A DNA stretch of 64,000 nt from Galeruca laticollis (GCA_963921935.1 OY998185.1:30782487-30846486); one strand, 5' to 3'. Positions 47,328 through 58,391 are shown, counted from the stretch's first letter. Notes: generated from the sequence alone by a model not told the origin. Made by a program: numbers and translations.

Positions 47328-48757
47328 TTATCATATTATCAAAAATTCAAATATTAACCTATAAAATTGTAGAATGAATTTTGTATAAATGAATAAAATA
47401 CTGAGATTAAACCAGAAAAGCAATTTGATACGGTTACCATATTTTTCTGTATCTGTATCCAGTTCATAGCAATCAAATCAGCAATTTTGAAAAAATAAAT
47501 CAACTTAGTGAGAAAAGATAAGTTATTAGTCAAATTAAAAAGTCAGAATTTATCATTTCTGCCAACAAAATTTAGCATCCTGTTAAAAAGAAATATAAAC
47601 GTCAAAATAGGACTTGACAGATAAAAGAAAAATTTGGAATTTAAAAATACAAGTAAAGGTGTAAAAGGTATTTATTAGAAATATAAATAAAACTGTTTAG
47701 TAATTAGTTAGTAACAATTATATAGAATGTGAAAATTAGTGAATAAGAAATATGTAAAATAAAATGGTGGCTGGTATCAACTGAAGTAGGCAAAATTTGA
47801 GAAGAATCCAGGAGACTGATTTTTTTTGACAGTGATTGATGGATTTAAAAAGGGACAGTTCCTTTTTGTGAAAAAGATTATAGAAAAACTAAGAAAATAA
47901 ATCGAATAGAAGAGAAGAAAACATGAATAAAAACCAAAACTATTATTAAACTAATCCAGGAAGATTATACAATAGAAAGGAAAGTACTCACCATAATTGA
48001 ACTTAAAATTTAATTAGAGACACATAAAAATACTGCAAATGGAACGAAGTCGAAAATATAAAGCTAAGGTATAGTAAAATCTAGTATTTCTTCATTCTAA
48101 GACGCTAGCAGAGTAATAAAATTTTGGCGATATTCAAATTTCAAAATCAACCAAATTTCAATTTCACCGGCATCGATATTCCCAATTCTTGATAGTGTTT
48201 GAAACAAATAGACAATTTCATTTTTAGAAACCCTCCGTGACAAACTATTTAAAATAAACGATTAAGTGCATATTAGTTGGTAATTTGACAATTAACAAAA
48301 CAGAAAATGTCAGTTTTGAGTAGGATAAGGTTAGGTTAATTAAGTATTTCATAGTTAGATGACATTAGAATATAAAATAGAAATAAAATATAGTTAATTC
48401 TGGGTGAGATTTAAAAACATTGGGGTTTATTGAATTTGTATTAGGTAATAAGGAATTTGATTTATGTTGGACTATTATTCTTTCTGATAAATACAAGTTA
48501 TCACGTTTATTTGCACATTTGAAGTTTAGTTGTTTATTTCATTAAATAATTTAGATAAAAATACGTCCAACGGAACCACCTGAGAGAGATTATTGTGTTC
48601 TGACCCAACTGAGCTGTAAAAAGAAGAATATAGTAGGAGAGAAATACAGGTAACTGATAAAAATTGGCGCCCGGCAAAATGATGTCAAATTTCATTCTAT
48701 AATATACAGGTTAAAATCAAAACAAAATTACATTATAACAAAAACTAACAAAATCAT

Positions 48758-48761
<4 letters not shown>
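47324..48761. other. AT-rich non-coding region, possible solo LTR
   Basis: No open frame of note. ACCTGAGAGAG near 48578 and TTGGCGCCCGGC at 48664 recall an LTR end followed by a primer-binding site, so part of this may be a solo LTR. Weak. Confidence 0.3.

Positions 48762-48815
<54 letters not shown>
48762..48815. repeat. (TA)n microsatellite
   Basis: About 27 TA units, 90 bp upstream of the retro-pseudogene. Confidence 0.97.
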
Positions 48816-48819
<4 letters not shown>

Positions 48820-48906
48820 GTGATATATCAAAAGTAAAAAAACAGAGGATTAAAATGTAGGGGGGAAATGAGACGCGTGATTATTAAAAAAAATTCGACT
48901 GTCAAA

Positions 48907-49918
48907 ATGAGTAGTAGCCAGGGTCTCTCGAAGCTTAAAAAGGAACATTTTCGAGTGAAACATCAAAAAGTAAAGCTCTTCAGGGATAATGAACCATTTT
49001 AGTCTGTATTTATGTGGGGTAGCAATATTACATTTAATGAACTAATGCACGTTACCATAATAGCGGTAATGCTGTTACCGGAGGATTTAAGAGCCCATTC
49101 GAAAATTAAAATCGACAAGCATCTATTTAACAAGGAATACATGCCCTACCATTTCATAGTCAAGGAGTACTGTCCCAGGGTATTTAGAAACATCAGAGAA
49201 AGATTTGGAATTGGTGATCTTGATTATAAAGAATCATTAACAAGATCTCAACCTTTGCTGGATGACTCTTCAGGTAACAGTGGAACTAAGTTTTATTTGA
49301 GTTAAAAGATTTTTACAATTAAAACACTTCTGCAGAAGTAGACCGGATGCATTCGTTCATGAAAACTTACCATCCGTACATTATGGAAAGGCATGGCGAA
49401 ACTCTCCTTCCTCAGTAGACAACGTCGAACATTAGATAGTAGTAAGTAGGAACGTGTGTTCGAATCACCTCAGCAAGCATAGGAAGTTTGATTTGCAAGG
49501 TTTTACAGTGGATAGAGAAGCTTCAGAGAAGGAAAGAGAAAATGAATTACTGACGTTAAAGGACAACGATTTCGTCAATGAACAAATGAAGGTGACAATA
49601 GGCGAAGAAGCTAAGGCAAAATTAATGTAAACGCTCACAGCAGACGTTGATTTCTCACCAAATTGCACTTAATGGATTATAGTTTACTCTTAGAAATACA
49701 CGAAGTGGAAAGGGGTGAGCAAGAGCTCCAGATACAACGTGAGTTGGAAGCTGAAAATCCTCAAGAATGCGATGAATGCGAAACCGACCAAGACTATGAA
49801 ATATGGATCGAGCGTCGACAGAATTATCACCTACGCCAGAAGGTTTATTGATTTCATTTCGAAAGCCATTGAGTACATATCGCATTTCGCACAAGTTTTT
49901 ATTTTTAGTTTTATATAA
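48907..49918 (+). pseudogene. PIP4K: Retro-pseudogene of PIP4K (phosphatidylinositol 5-phosphate 4-kinase)
   Basis: Without introns it follows the type II PIP kinase from the start ATG to the C-terminus: QKVKLFRDNEP, VFMWGSN, NELMHV, HLFNKEYMPYHFIVKEYCP, VFRNIRERFGIGDLDYKESL, TRSQPLLDD, then (frames broken) MKTYHPYIMERHGETLLPQ, a DLKGSTV-type DLQGFTVDREAS, ELLTLKDNDFVNEQ, LHLMDYSLLLEIHEVERGEQ, and RRFIDFISKAIEYIS. The parent makes PI(4,5)P2 from PI5P. This copy has a stop before the VFMWG motif, several frameshifts and a short deletion in the catalytic middle. It is a processed copy, presumably moved by a LINE machinery. Confidence 0.88.
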
Positions 49919-50013
49919 CCTCGTGGACTGGTGGGATACATCTTAATCCACACCGATAAATCTAGATTGTTTGAATTTCTTTACAACTTTGGTTGCGAAA
50001 ATTGTTATTCCTA

Positions 50014-50038
50014 ATAATATTATTATTATTATTATTAC
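50014..50038. repeat. (TAA)n tail of the CR1/L2-type LINE
   Basis: ATT/TTA units; on the minus strand this is a (TAA)n run about 200 bp after the ORF2 stop, in the place of the LINE's 3' tail. Confidence 0.75.
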
Positions 50039-50246
50039 AATAGAAATAAGGGCTGAGGTAAGAACCTATGAAGCCCATAATCTGAAAACATAAATAAGTG
50101 CTTAAACGCCTATAAACATAATCAATGACAAATTAACAATAATTAACAAAATCGTAGTTTTCGACAATAACCGCAACAACTATACAGCGAAAAAGGATAT
50201 AAATAAAACAAATTCAGATAAATAATAAATGCAACAATGCGCACTA

Positions 50247-51407
50247 TTAACTATTAAATAGAAGTCTATCAATTTTGTTCTTAAATGCGTTAACTGATGG
50301 TGCGTCAACAACATCATCAAGAAGATTGTTCCAGACATCACATACTCTGTTTGGTAAAAAGTGCTGCCTTACTCGGAATCTAAAGGACTCCTTCTTAAGT
50401 TTAAATGGGTGACCTCTCAGTCTAAGATCAGTGTTGAATAGAAACATAGATTGAAGATCACTAAAGTTATGCTTAATGATTTTATAACTTAATACAAAGT
50501 CTCCCCGAAGTCGACGGTCTTGAAACGAGATGAGATTCGCCCCAGTCAGTCGCTCCTCGTATGAAGGCCTTACGCGACCAAATGCAAGTCTAGTAGCCCT
50601 CCTTTGCACGTTTTCTAATAAAACTTGGTCGCGAATAAGATCGGGATAACACACAGGACCCGCATATTCTAAAATAGGACGCACGTAACATTTATACAGT
50701 TTACAGTAAGTTTCAAGTGACACTCTAGAGAACGATTTTGGTATCAGATAGGGTCTGGATTTCGCGCGGTTGCATACGGACACAACATGTTCACTCCACG
50801 ATAAATTTGAGTTCACTAAGATGCCTAGGTCATCATGGCTGGTAACCGTATTTAGTATCTGCTCATTTAAGTTGTATGATAAATTGGGATTGGTCTTGCC
50901 AATGTGTGCACATTACATTTATTAATGTTCAGGGGAAGCAACCAGTCCAAAAACCACCGCTGTATAGTGTGGAGTGGAGGGTGAGATGGTCTCTTAAAGG
51001 GTTAGCAAATATTTTTGTGTCATCGGCATAAAAAAAACTGAGTTTGAGATCAATATTTGAAGATCGCTTGCGTAAACAACAAACAGCAATGTCCAAGGAC
51101 GGAACTCTGTGGAACACCACTAGAAACTGGCCTGTCATTGGAGAACAAAGTGATCTAATTTATATAAAAGTCTTCTTTTTGAGACTTTATCGAAGGTCTC
51201 GGAGAAGTCCAAATAAATGACGTCAATCGGATCTCTGTTGTCTAAAGCTTTTGTCCAGTCATTAACACAGTGAAGAAGATTGGACATTGTAGAGCGACCT
51301 CGAACAAAACCATGTTGGTGAAAAGGTATGACATTTTGTTGAAGAAGGAACTTAGACACGGCCTCACTAATAATAGATTCCATAATTTTACAAACAATAG
51401 GTACCAA
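50247..51407 (-). pseudogene. CR1/L2-type LINE RT domain
   Basis: Starts VPIVCKIMESIISEAV and contains HQHGFVRGRSTMSNLLH, DVIYLDFSETFDKV (first catalytic Asp) and FFYADDTKIF (YADD), in three successive frames (50247-50816, 50929-51138, 51135-51407). The thumb follows: YKCYVRPILEYAGPVCYP, LENVQRRATRLAFG, YEERLTGANLISFQDRRLRG. Frameshifts lie near 51135 and 50820-50930. The motif between YADD and the thumb is partly lost. Confidence 0.8.
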
Positions 51408-52920
51408 CCAGGCTTACTGGTCGGTAATTGCTTGGATCCAGTTTATTGGCCTTCTTGAATATAAGAGTAACTGACGCCGACTTCCAGATTGGTGGAATAG
51501 AACATTGCGTGAAAGAGACATTCATGATGATTGAAAGTGGATAGGAAATTGAGTCTGCACATTTTTTAAGAAACATTGCTTGCAAACCATCAAAACCAGG
51601 AGAAGTGTTCGTCTTGATATTTAATATTTTTTCTTTAATTTGCTGGAGTGAAAATTCAATATTACTAAGGGATTCTAAGACACGAGCACCAAATATTGGA
51701 GGCAAAGTGTCATCAATTAGTTCAGAAGTAAAAGCCTCAAAAAAACTAATGGACAACGTTTCGGAAGTTTCATAATTAGACGAACATAATACTCCATCAC
51801 TTTTCCTAAGTAAAGGGACACCAACTTTAGACGAAAGACAGGAACGCATGTGCTTAAAAAACTTTTTAGGGTTGCCACTATTAGCAATACTTTTCTCGAA
51901 ACTTCGCCTGGCGTTAGCCAACCGACTAATTATTGTATTAGAGAATCTTCTGTGAGTTAAGAAATCTTCATTATTGTTGGTGCGTTTAAATCTTCTCCAC
52001 AAATTTCGTTTATGTTTTATCAAATCATGTATTTCCCTATTGATCCATGGCTTTAATTTGTTACGGAAAATTCTTCTTTCTCTCGTATTCTCATTCAAAC
52101 ATTTTGTTACCGCGTGATAGAAAAATTTCCATACATGTATACAGTTATTATTATTATCCCAATTGATGGACGAGAGAGTACAATTGACATTTATAAAATT
52201 TGTTACTTCGATAGTCATGTAATTCTTATCATCGTCAGTAGCGGGTAAGTTAAGTTGAATATTGACAGTTATTGCTGCATGATCGGACTTACCTATTGGT
52301 GAACTGATCTCCAGGCATGATAGCAAACATTCGTCATTGATCAAAATAAGATACAGGGTAGAAGGATTATTATTGTGTCGGAAACGAGTAGGTTCGTCGA
52401 CAACTTGGGTTAAATTCGAGTTTTGGATAAATTGCATAAACAAATTTTTTTATTGCCCTCAGGAATATTTATTATCGGCCAGGATATATCCGGAAAATTG
52501 AAATCCCCAATGATAACTAGATTGGCAAGCATGGATAACTCATCCAGTTTATCAAGGAGAGTGACATTATCTGCCAATTGTGAGTCGCTTGGACGATATA
52601 TGCAGGCTAAGTGTATGGACATGAGACTTGGATATTTTAATGCATATAGCTGCAATGTTTGGGACAGTTATATCTATTTCAGATACAGAAAAATTACTAG
52701 TTATATAATCAGAGAGGTATATGCAAACACCCCCTCCAGGACGGTTGGGTCTATCGGTTCGAAACATAGTAAAGCCATCAATTCGAATCACTGAGTCCGA
52801 AATTGAAGGCTTAAGCCAAGTTTCACTGATAAGTATTATGGAGGGTTTAATTAAATCAACCGAACAAACAAATTCATTAAATTTGGCACATATGGAGTCA
52901 AGATTAGTATAAAGCAACAA
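51388..52920 (-). pseudogene. CR1/L2-type LINE endonuclease and linker
   Basis: Endonuclease motifs ILISETWLKPSI (catalytic Glu), TDRPNRPGGGVCIYL, IACIYRPSDSQ, VIIGDFNFPDISW and GKSDHAAITVNI (catalytic His), then an RT lead-in with TSPGFDGLQAMFLKKCA and DPSNYRPVSLVG. Two frame changes lie near 52570-52650 and 52430. The 351-codon stretch from 52443 is otherwise open. Confidence 0.8.
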
Positions 52921-52948
52921 CCAGTTTTCAAAATTTTGAGAAGAGCAT

Positions 52949-53460
52949 TTATTGGAGAAGTGTAACTATTTTTGGTGATTCTCTTACAAATTTTATGGTA
53001 AGGTTCTTCGCTCCATTATTGGTGCGATTCTCCAGTTCTTTGCGCAATTTTGTAAGAAACAATTGTTGTGTTGCAGTCTCTAAAACCCTTTTCTTATTTT
53101 TTAGAATGTATTTGGCATCTGATTTGGTTGGCATGCCTACTTTTAGCATACGGGGAAAGCGCTGATTTGGTTTGCCTATTCGATAAAATGTGACCGAAGA
53201 GGTGGGACAGCCGACAGCATCGAGCACTTCCTTAATTGCAGCTCGGTCACATTCTTTTTAAACGATGGAATCCCCGTCAGTTTCTGGTACACCCTTAATC
53301 AAAATATTTTTGGCACGGACCATGCGTTCGACAGCCTCGTTCGCGATTTTGTCGGTGATTTCGACGGAGTTATTTGCCTCCACAGTGGCAATTTTATTTT
53401 TTTACGTATTTAACTCGGCTGTAAGAGTAGCAATATGAATGTCTATCTTTGTCTGCAGAT
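52949..53460 (-). pseudogene. CR1/L2-type LINE ORF1, C-terminal part
   Basis: A coiled-coil-like start (about 53460-53280, with a stop) leads to VERMVRAKNILIKGVPE, an RRM-like beta strand, and then RIGKPNQRFPRMLKVGM and FLTKLRKELENRT, the pattern of LINE ORF1 proteins with an RNA-binding C-terminus. Broken by a stop near 53260. 5' end lost. Confidence 0.6.
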
Positions 53461-53509
53461 CAGTCTTAAAATCAGTAAAGACTTTCTTTAAGTAGAGAAA
53501 ATTTCTCTA

Positions 53510-53561
53510 GTTCGAGGTTTGAGTATTCTGTGCGTGGCCACAGAATACTCAAACCTCGAAC
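53510..53561. repeat. Perfect 23-bp hairpin with 6-nt loop
   Basis: 53510-53532 (GTTCGAGGTTTGAGTATTCT...) and 53539-53561 are exact reverse complements around CGTGGC. Lies at the 5' limit of the LINE. The following 53562-54633 is AT-rich; it holds GACACCCTGTATATA near 53780 but no gene. Confidence 0.9.
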
Positions 53562-54631
53562 TTTCTGACGCGTTACGCGATCAGACGCAGATATCCCTGT
53601 ACATATACGGAACTATCACTGATATATTGGAAAGTGTAGGAGATAGAGACGGTTAAATTTAAAAAGTTGCCCATTTTAGCGCTTAAGGTTAAACAAAGAA
53701 AACAAAAAAATGCTAATTTTCTTTTGTGACGTTATTTTTTGTTAGTTTAAAGGTTTCTATAATATAAAATCTTCAATGGGACACCCTGTATATAATCTAA
53801 AGTATGTAGTACATATGAGTATATCAAATAGATGATTTAATTTAAAAAATGCAGTTTGTTAAATATGGTAGATTAGTTTGAGTAAATAAATTAATTATTC
53901 CTAGCTTTTTAAACTAAATAAGTAAATAAACATGTAGGAAGGAAACATAGAGTTTTCAGATATTTTTGATGGATGAGATGATTTTATAAATAATAGTCAA
54001 ATATTTGGTTGCCAAAACGATAGAAAAAAGAAATTTATGAATAATTGAAAGAAAAAGATCGTCAGTTGAGAAGTTTTGAAAGAAAAAACAGAGAACAATG
54101 AAATGGAAACTAAAATGTATTAAACAAAAAGAGTTGAGAAATATAATATAAAATAATTGAAAAAATTTGTGAAAGTGTTTAAGTTGAGCTGGTATAGAAA
54201 GAAAAATATATAAAGACAAGAAGATAGTAGTGGTCCTATTTAAAGGGTATCTCTGGAGATATATTGCCAGCTAAATTAATAAAGAGAAGCCGTCATAATT
54301 TTTTTGACGGAGTGATAAGAAATATATCTGAAATTGGTGGTGAATCGACGTATAGAAAATTTAAAAGGTACCGAAATTAATTTTATTAGAGACCTTTAAA
54401 ATATGTTTGGCGTTTGGCATATATAACACAAACTTGATGAACATACATAACCTAAAATTTTAATTTACTGTGATTAAAAAGATAAACTGTCAAGATTATT
54501 TGAAAGGTATATATTTATAGAAAGATTTTTGTAAAAGTTTTGATAATAATTTGAATAAAGAGTTAGGAATATATGATTATATAGAATACCCTAAGAGTTT
54601 ATATAAATTAATTTAAATAAAAATAATTTTG

Positions 54632-54633
<2 letters not shown>

Positions 54634-54674
<41 letters not shown>
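54634..54674. repeat. (TA)n microsatellite
   Basis: About 20 TA units, 68 bp from the hammerhead motif. Confidence 0.96.
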
Positions 54675-54678
<4 letters not shown>

Positions 54679-55528
54679 AATACAAAAAGGAAAATAATAT
54701 TGAGATTAGCAGCAAAAGGAAGAGTGTGCTCTTTTCAGATATCCAAGATTTCGCAAATCTCCATTTACATCTTCAGGGAACTACAAAGAGAGAAAAAACG
54801 TAATTTATAAAACAGTCCGCTACAACAGTTTCATAACTTAGACTAATTGAGAATGTATCCTTCATATTAACACTAGGACAAGTGTTAAACAGTTAATATT
54901 AAAGAACGGAACAAGTCCAGATTGCATTACAAGCACTAACTAACAGTCATATATTATAAAATCATTAAAAGGTTGGAATATTAAAACAACGAGAATTGAC
55001 ACAAGCACGTGGATCTATACTAGTTTGTATCGAAATTTTAAAACAGGTTAAGGATAAGGACAGGATCTTCTTTTCTAGGAAGTAGAAAAGAAAAAATTTC
55101 CACGACCATAATAACAATAACTAAAAATAATTGAAATATGAATTCAAACAGAATACGAGGGAGGTACAATAATTTGGTCGATGCTATGTAGAATTATTAC
55201 CAACCTGTTTATAAGAATAATGTTTATCTAGAGTTAAGAGGAGAGAATGAAGATTGCTTGAATTTTGAATGCCTGTTTTCTTATTAATACGGCCAACCTC
55301 CTGAAAAATGAAAGCCATCCAAAAATAATCTTTTACTGTCGTTTTTTTCCCGTGATAGGATCTTAATCCCTTCAAAATCTATTATATGATCTAAAGAGGA
55401 AACATGATTAGCAAGGGAACATCTTTCCGGATGTAGTCGTATATCACTTTTATGCAGAGATACATGGCTAGAAAGCTTTTGAGAGGTTCCACCAATATAT
55501 GTAAAATCACAGCTATACTATACTACAA

Positions 55529-55531
<3 letters not shown>
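54675..55531 (-). mobile_element. Penelope-like element remnant, minus copy
   Basis: From 55512 down to about 55190 the GIY-YIG endonuclease of Penelope-like retroelements is readable: CDFTYIGGTSQKLSSHV, HKSDIRLHPERCSLANHV, IIDFEGIKILS and KRLFL, with a frameshift after the last. About 400 bp further on lies a hammerhead motif, then (TA)n. The RT is missing. Divergently placed with the plus copy across a (TA)n array. Confidence 0.75.
54742..54779 (-). ncRNA. Hammerhead-ribozyme motif of the Penelope-like element
   Basis: Stem I UCC/GGA; core CUGAAGA (fits CUGANGA); extra U; stem II GUAAAU/AUUUGC with one wobble and a GGAG loop; GAAA; AUCU; U17. Here the stem-III tetramer is not self-complementary. 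Confidence 0.6.

Positions 55532-55579
<48 letters not shown>
55532..55579. repeat. (TA)n microsatellite
   Basis: About 24 TA units between the divergent Penelope-like remnants. Confidence 0.97.
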
Positions 55580-55582
<3 letters not shown>

Positions 55583-55585
<3 letters not shown>

Positions 55586-56389
55586 TAGCATTCAATTCTC
55601 CGTTGAAAGAGAGAGTAATAATAATTCTGTTCCTTTTTTGGATACGAGAGTTATTAGATTAAATGATAACAGATTAATTCTTGATTGGTATCAGAAGCCG
55701 ACTGCATCTGGTAGATATATCAACTACTTCTCGAATCATCCTATGAAGCAGAAGTTTAATACGGTTATAAGTTTAAAAAACAGAGTGTTGCATATTAGCG
55801 ATACAAGATTCTTACACAATAATTTGAAAAAACTTTTTTGGATGGTTGAAAATAACGGTTATCCCAAACGTGTATTAAAAAATAAATTTATAGTTCTAAC
55901 TTTTATGATGGTCCTATTGATAATGAGGCTAGAGTTCCTTTTAAATATAAAAAGTTACCTTATATTCCACCTCTGACTAATAAAGTTGTCTCACATTTCA
56001 AATCATTTAGTAACTTAAAGATATCGAAATATAATGTCACTACGATTCAATCACTTTTCACAAAAATGAAAGATAGAGACAAATTATTACGTAATAGTGA
56101 TGTCATTTACTGTGTTCCCTGTTCAGCATGTCAGGGTTGTTATATAGGTCAGACTTCGCAGAGTCTAAAACAAAGGTTAGTACAGCACAGGAGTGACTGC
56201 CGTATAGGGAAGAATTCATGTGCTTTGGCATCACATGTTAAAAATATGAACCATACATTTGATTACGATAGGGTTAAAATCCTTGAATTCGAAAGCAATT
56301 ATAGACGTCGATTGTTTCTGGAGATGGTTCATGTAAATAGCTGTAAAAACTCTATCAATTTCAGATGTGATCTATTGCAATACTCTTAA
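55583..56389 (+). pseudogene. Penelope-like RT C-terminus and GIY-YIG endonuclease
   Basis: RT end: NNSVPFLDTRVIRLNDNRL, WYQKPTASGRYINYFSNHP and NNLKKL...NGYP, followed by a frameshift near 55895 and then PYIPPLTNKVVSHFKSF. The endonuclease (56066-56389 in one frame) shows VIYCVPCSACQGCYIGQTSQ with the GIY-YIG-type YIG, LKQRLVQHRSDC, SCALASHV and a Glu in RLFLEMVHV. Penelope RTs are related to telomerase and use this nuclease for insertion. The RT catalytic palm is missing. Confidence 0.88.
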
Positions 56390-56731
56390 ATGTAAATAAG
56401 TATGTTTCAACCTTTGTGGTGTTTTTGAAATAATTTTACTGGACTATACTACTTTCACATTTGTATTTTTGTAATTAGTTGTTAATTCCAACTTCACTTT
56501 TTACTCTCGCTTATAAAAATGTATTTTTTGGTGTGGCAAGTTTTAGAAAGATAGTTTGATGTGTATTTGTACAGTTTAAAATTAAATTGCCAATGTGTTC
56601 GTTCTTTCCGTTTTGACTGGTGGACTTCACGTCATGTGTTTTCACGTATTTTAATTACTCACGTTGTAAGTAACTTTTAAACTTTTATTTTGTAATCCTT
56701 ATGTTTCATTAATTGATGTTTGTAGCAATAA

Positions 56732-56771
56732 CCTCCTGAAGAAGTTGTAAATTGACAACGAAATATAGAGG
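56732..56771 (+). ncRNA. Hammerhead-ribozyme motif of the Penelope-like element
   Basis: Stem I CCUC/GAGG; core CUGAAGA (position 7 is free, so this is a full consensus); one extra A; stem II GUUGU/ACAAC with a six-base loop; GAAA; self-complementary AUAU; A17. Lies 343 bp after the endonuclease stop and 78 bp before (TA)n. Confidence 0.65.
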
Positions 56772-56845
56772 CACTTTGAACAAAAGAGTTTGAGTATTGA
56801 TACAGACTGATTACCCAATATTTACCTTTCGTTTCCTTTATATAT

Positions 56846-56848
<3 letters not shown>

Positions 56849-56908
<60 letters not shown>
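56849..56908. repeat. (TA)n microsatellite
   Basis: About 30 TA units. Confidence 0.97.
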
Positions 56909-56911
<3 letters not shown>

Positions 56912-57005
56912 GCAAAATGGTATTCTTGACGGTAGATAAATCAAAAATCTCTCAATATCTTAGGGATTCCGTCGTAAGTAGGGCTGAATGAAACTCTTAT
57001 TTACT

Positions 57006-57045
57006 ACCCAACGTTTCGAAAAATTTTATTTTCTTTTTCAAGGCT
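57006..57045 (-). ncRNA. Variant hammerhead-ribozyme-like motif (U3-A8)
   Basis: Core UUGAAAA, extra A, stem II GAAAA/UUUUC, GAAA, ACGU, U17; stem I AGCC/GGGU with one mismatch. 98 bp from the (TA)n at 56849-56908. 57046-57528 is otherwise empty. Confidence 0.4.
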
Positions 57046-57527
57046 GAAATATGGACATGTTGGTACATTTCATTAATTAACAATTTTTTATACTTACGTG
57101 TAAAGTGAGTTAATAAATATTAAAATAGTTCATACTCGGAACAACAAAAAAAAATTATATTTTATGTATAGATACTTTTTAAGTACTAATTCAAAAGGAT
57201 CTTTTTGATTTGAAGGAACATTATATGTCACAGTTTGAGTGACAGTTTTTTGGTTGAGATATAACCTAGTTGATGTGTTCAACTTTATGACTTAAGGGAC
57301 AGTCTTCATTATTAGTAGCATGACTTGTCACTTAATCATGATCCTATGAACAAAGGAAGTCCTATATATCATATATTCTCCCTTGTCAACGAGCGAAAGT
57401 TGTAAGGTATAATACTCTCACTAATTACCCCACTCAATCTCACGATAACAAGAGTGAATGTAGTATATACATAACAACTCCGTTATAACTCATTAGTTAT
57501 ATAGATGTTTATATTTATAAGTTAGAG

Positions 57528-57528
<1 letters not shown>

Positions 57529-57583
<55 letters not shown>
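57529..57583. repeat. (TA)n microsatellite
   Basis: About 27 TA units at the left edge of the gypsy-like element, as at 34224 for its relative. Confidence 0.97.
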
Positions 57584-57586
<3 letters not shown>

Positions 57587-58391
57587 AATACAGTTCCTCT
57601 ATTTAAAATGTAAAAGAAACATTGAAATAAAGGAAACTTTTTATATTTGTATGCGCGACTTTCGATACACACTGTATTATATGTATAATCAATAATTTTG
57701 AAAGATTCGGTATACAAATCAAATGTGACATTTTAATTTTCGGATGACGTTTATGTAGAATATATTTAATGATACAGAAGTCTCTGCTATCAGAATTACA
57801 ATGATAATAAAAGAATTCAAATCTCTCTTTGTTATAGGGAAACATAAATTAGTATTTTTTTTAAAAAAAAGGAATTTTTCGTAACCAAAGGAGAGGAGAT
57901 TTATTTATTTGAGAAAAGTTTAGTTAGTTGTGTTTGAAATCCCGAAGAGTCAACATCGTAATTAGAGTTGTCTCAATTTTTGGTAGATAGTAGAAGTTGT
58001 ATATCTATACAACCAGATTCAAAAGCCATTTCATTATAAAGCCAGTGCGTGCATAATTCGAATAAGAATTGCAACGTGTGTAGTGAATGTGTTCCAGATT
58101 TCTAAATAAAATTTAGAAAGTTTCCTGAATTCTAAGATCAATTACGAGTTGTCCAGTTATTAGTTGGTGAGTCCGATCCAGTTTCTTTACAATAATTTCT
58201 CGAGAAATAATAAGGCCTATTTTTAAATTAAATTTGACATAGATGCATCTATTAGATTTTTGATTGCAAACAAAATTTATAAATAATATAAGGAAATTCA
58301 CATAAGAGAAGAAAAGTTTTGAACTAGAAAAATTTGAGTGAAGCTTTATTTATCCATATCAAGATTTAGATCGACACTTGGAACTTTTATT

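Larger units (their letters stand above)
50014..53500 (-). mobile_element. CR1/L2-type LINE, degenerate but nearly whole
   Basis: The minus-strand order is ORF1 (C-terminal part), endonuclease, RT, 3' UTR, (TAA)n tail. At least five frameshifts, no large deletion in the endonuclease, and shortened RT. No target-site duplication identified. Confidence 0.8.
55580..56848 (+). mobile_element. Penelope-like element remnant, plus copy
   Basis: 5'-truncated within the RT; contains the RT C-terminus, GIY-YIG endonuclease, a 340-bp 3' region and a hammerhead motif, ending at (TA)n (56849-56908). Confidence 0.85.

Noticed and set aside
49465..49894. Minus-strand frames of 67-79 codons
   Set aside because: Antisense of the PIP4K retrocopy.
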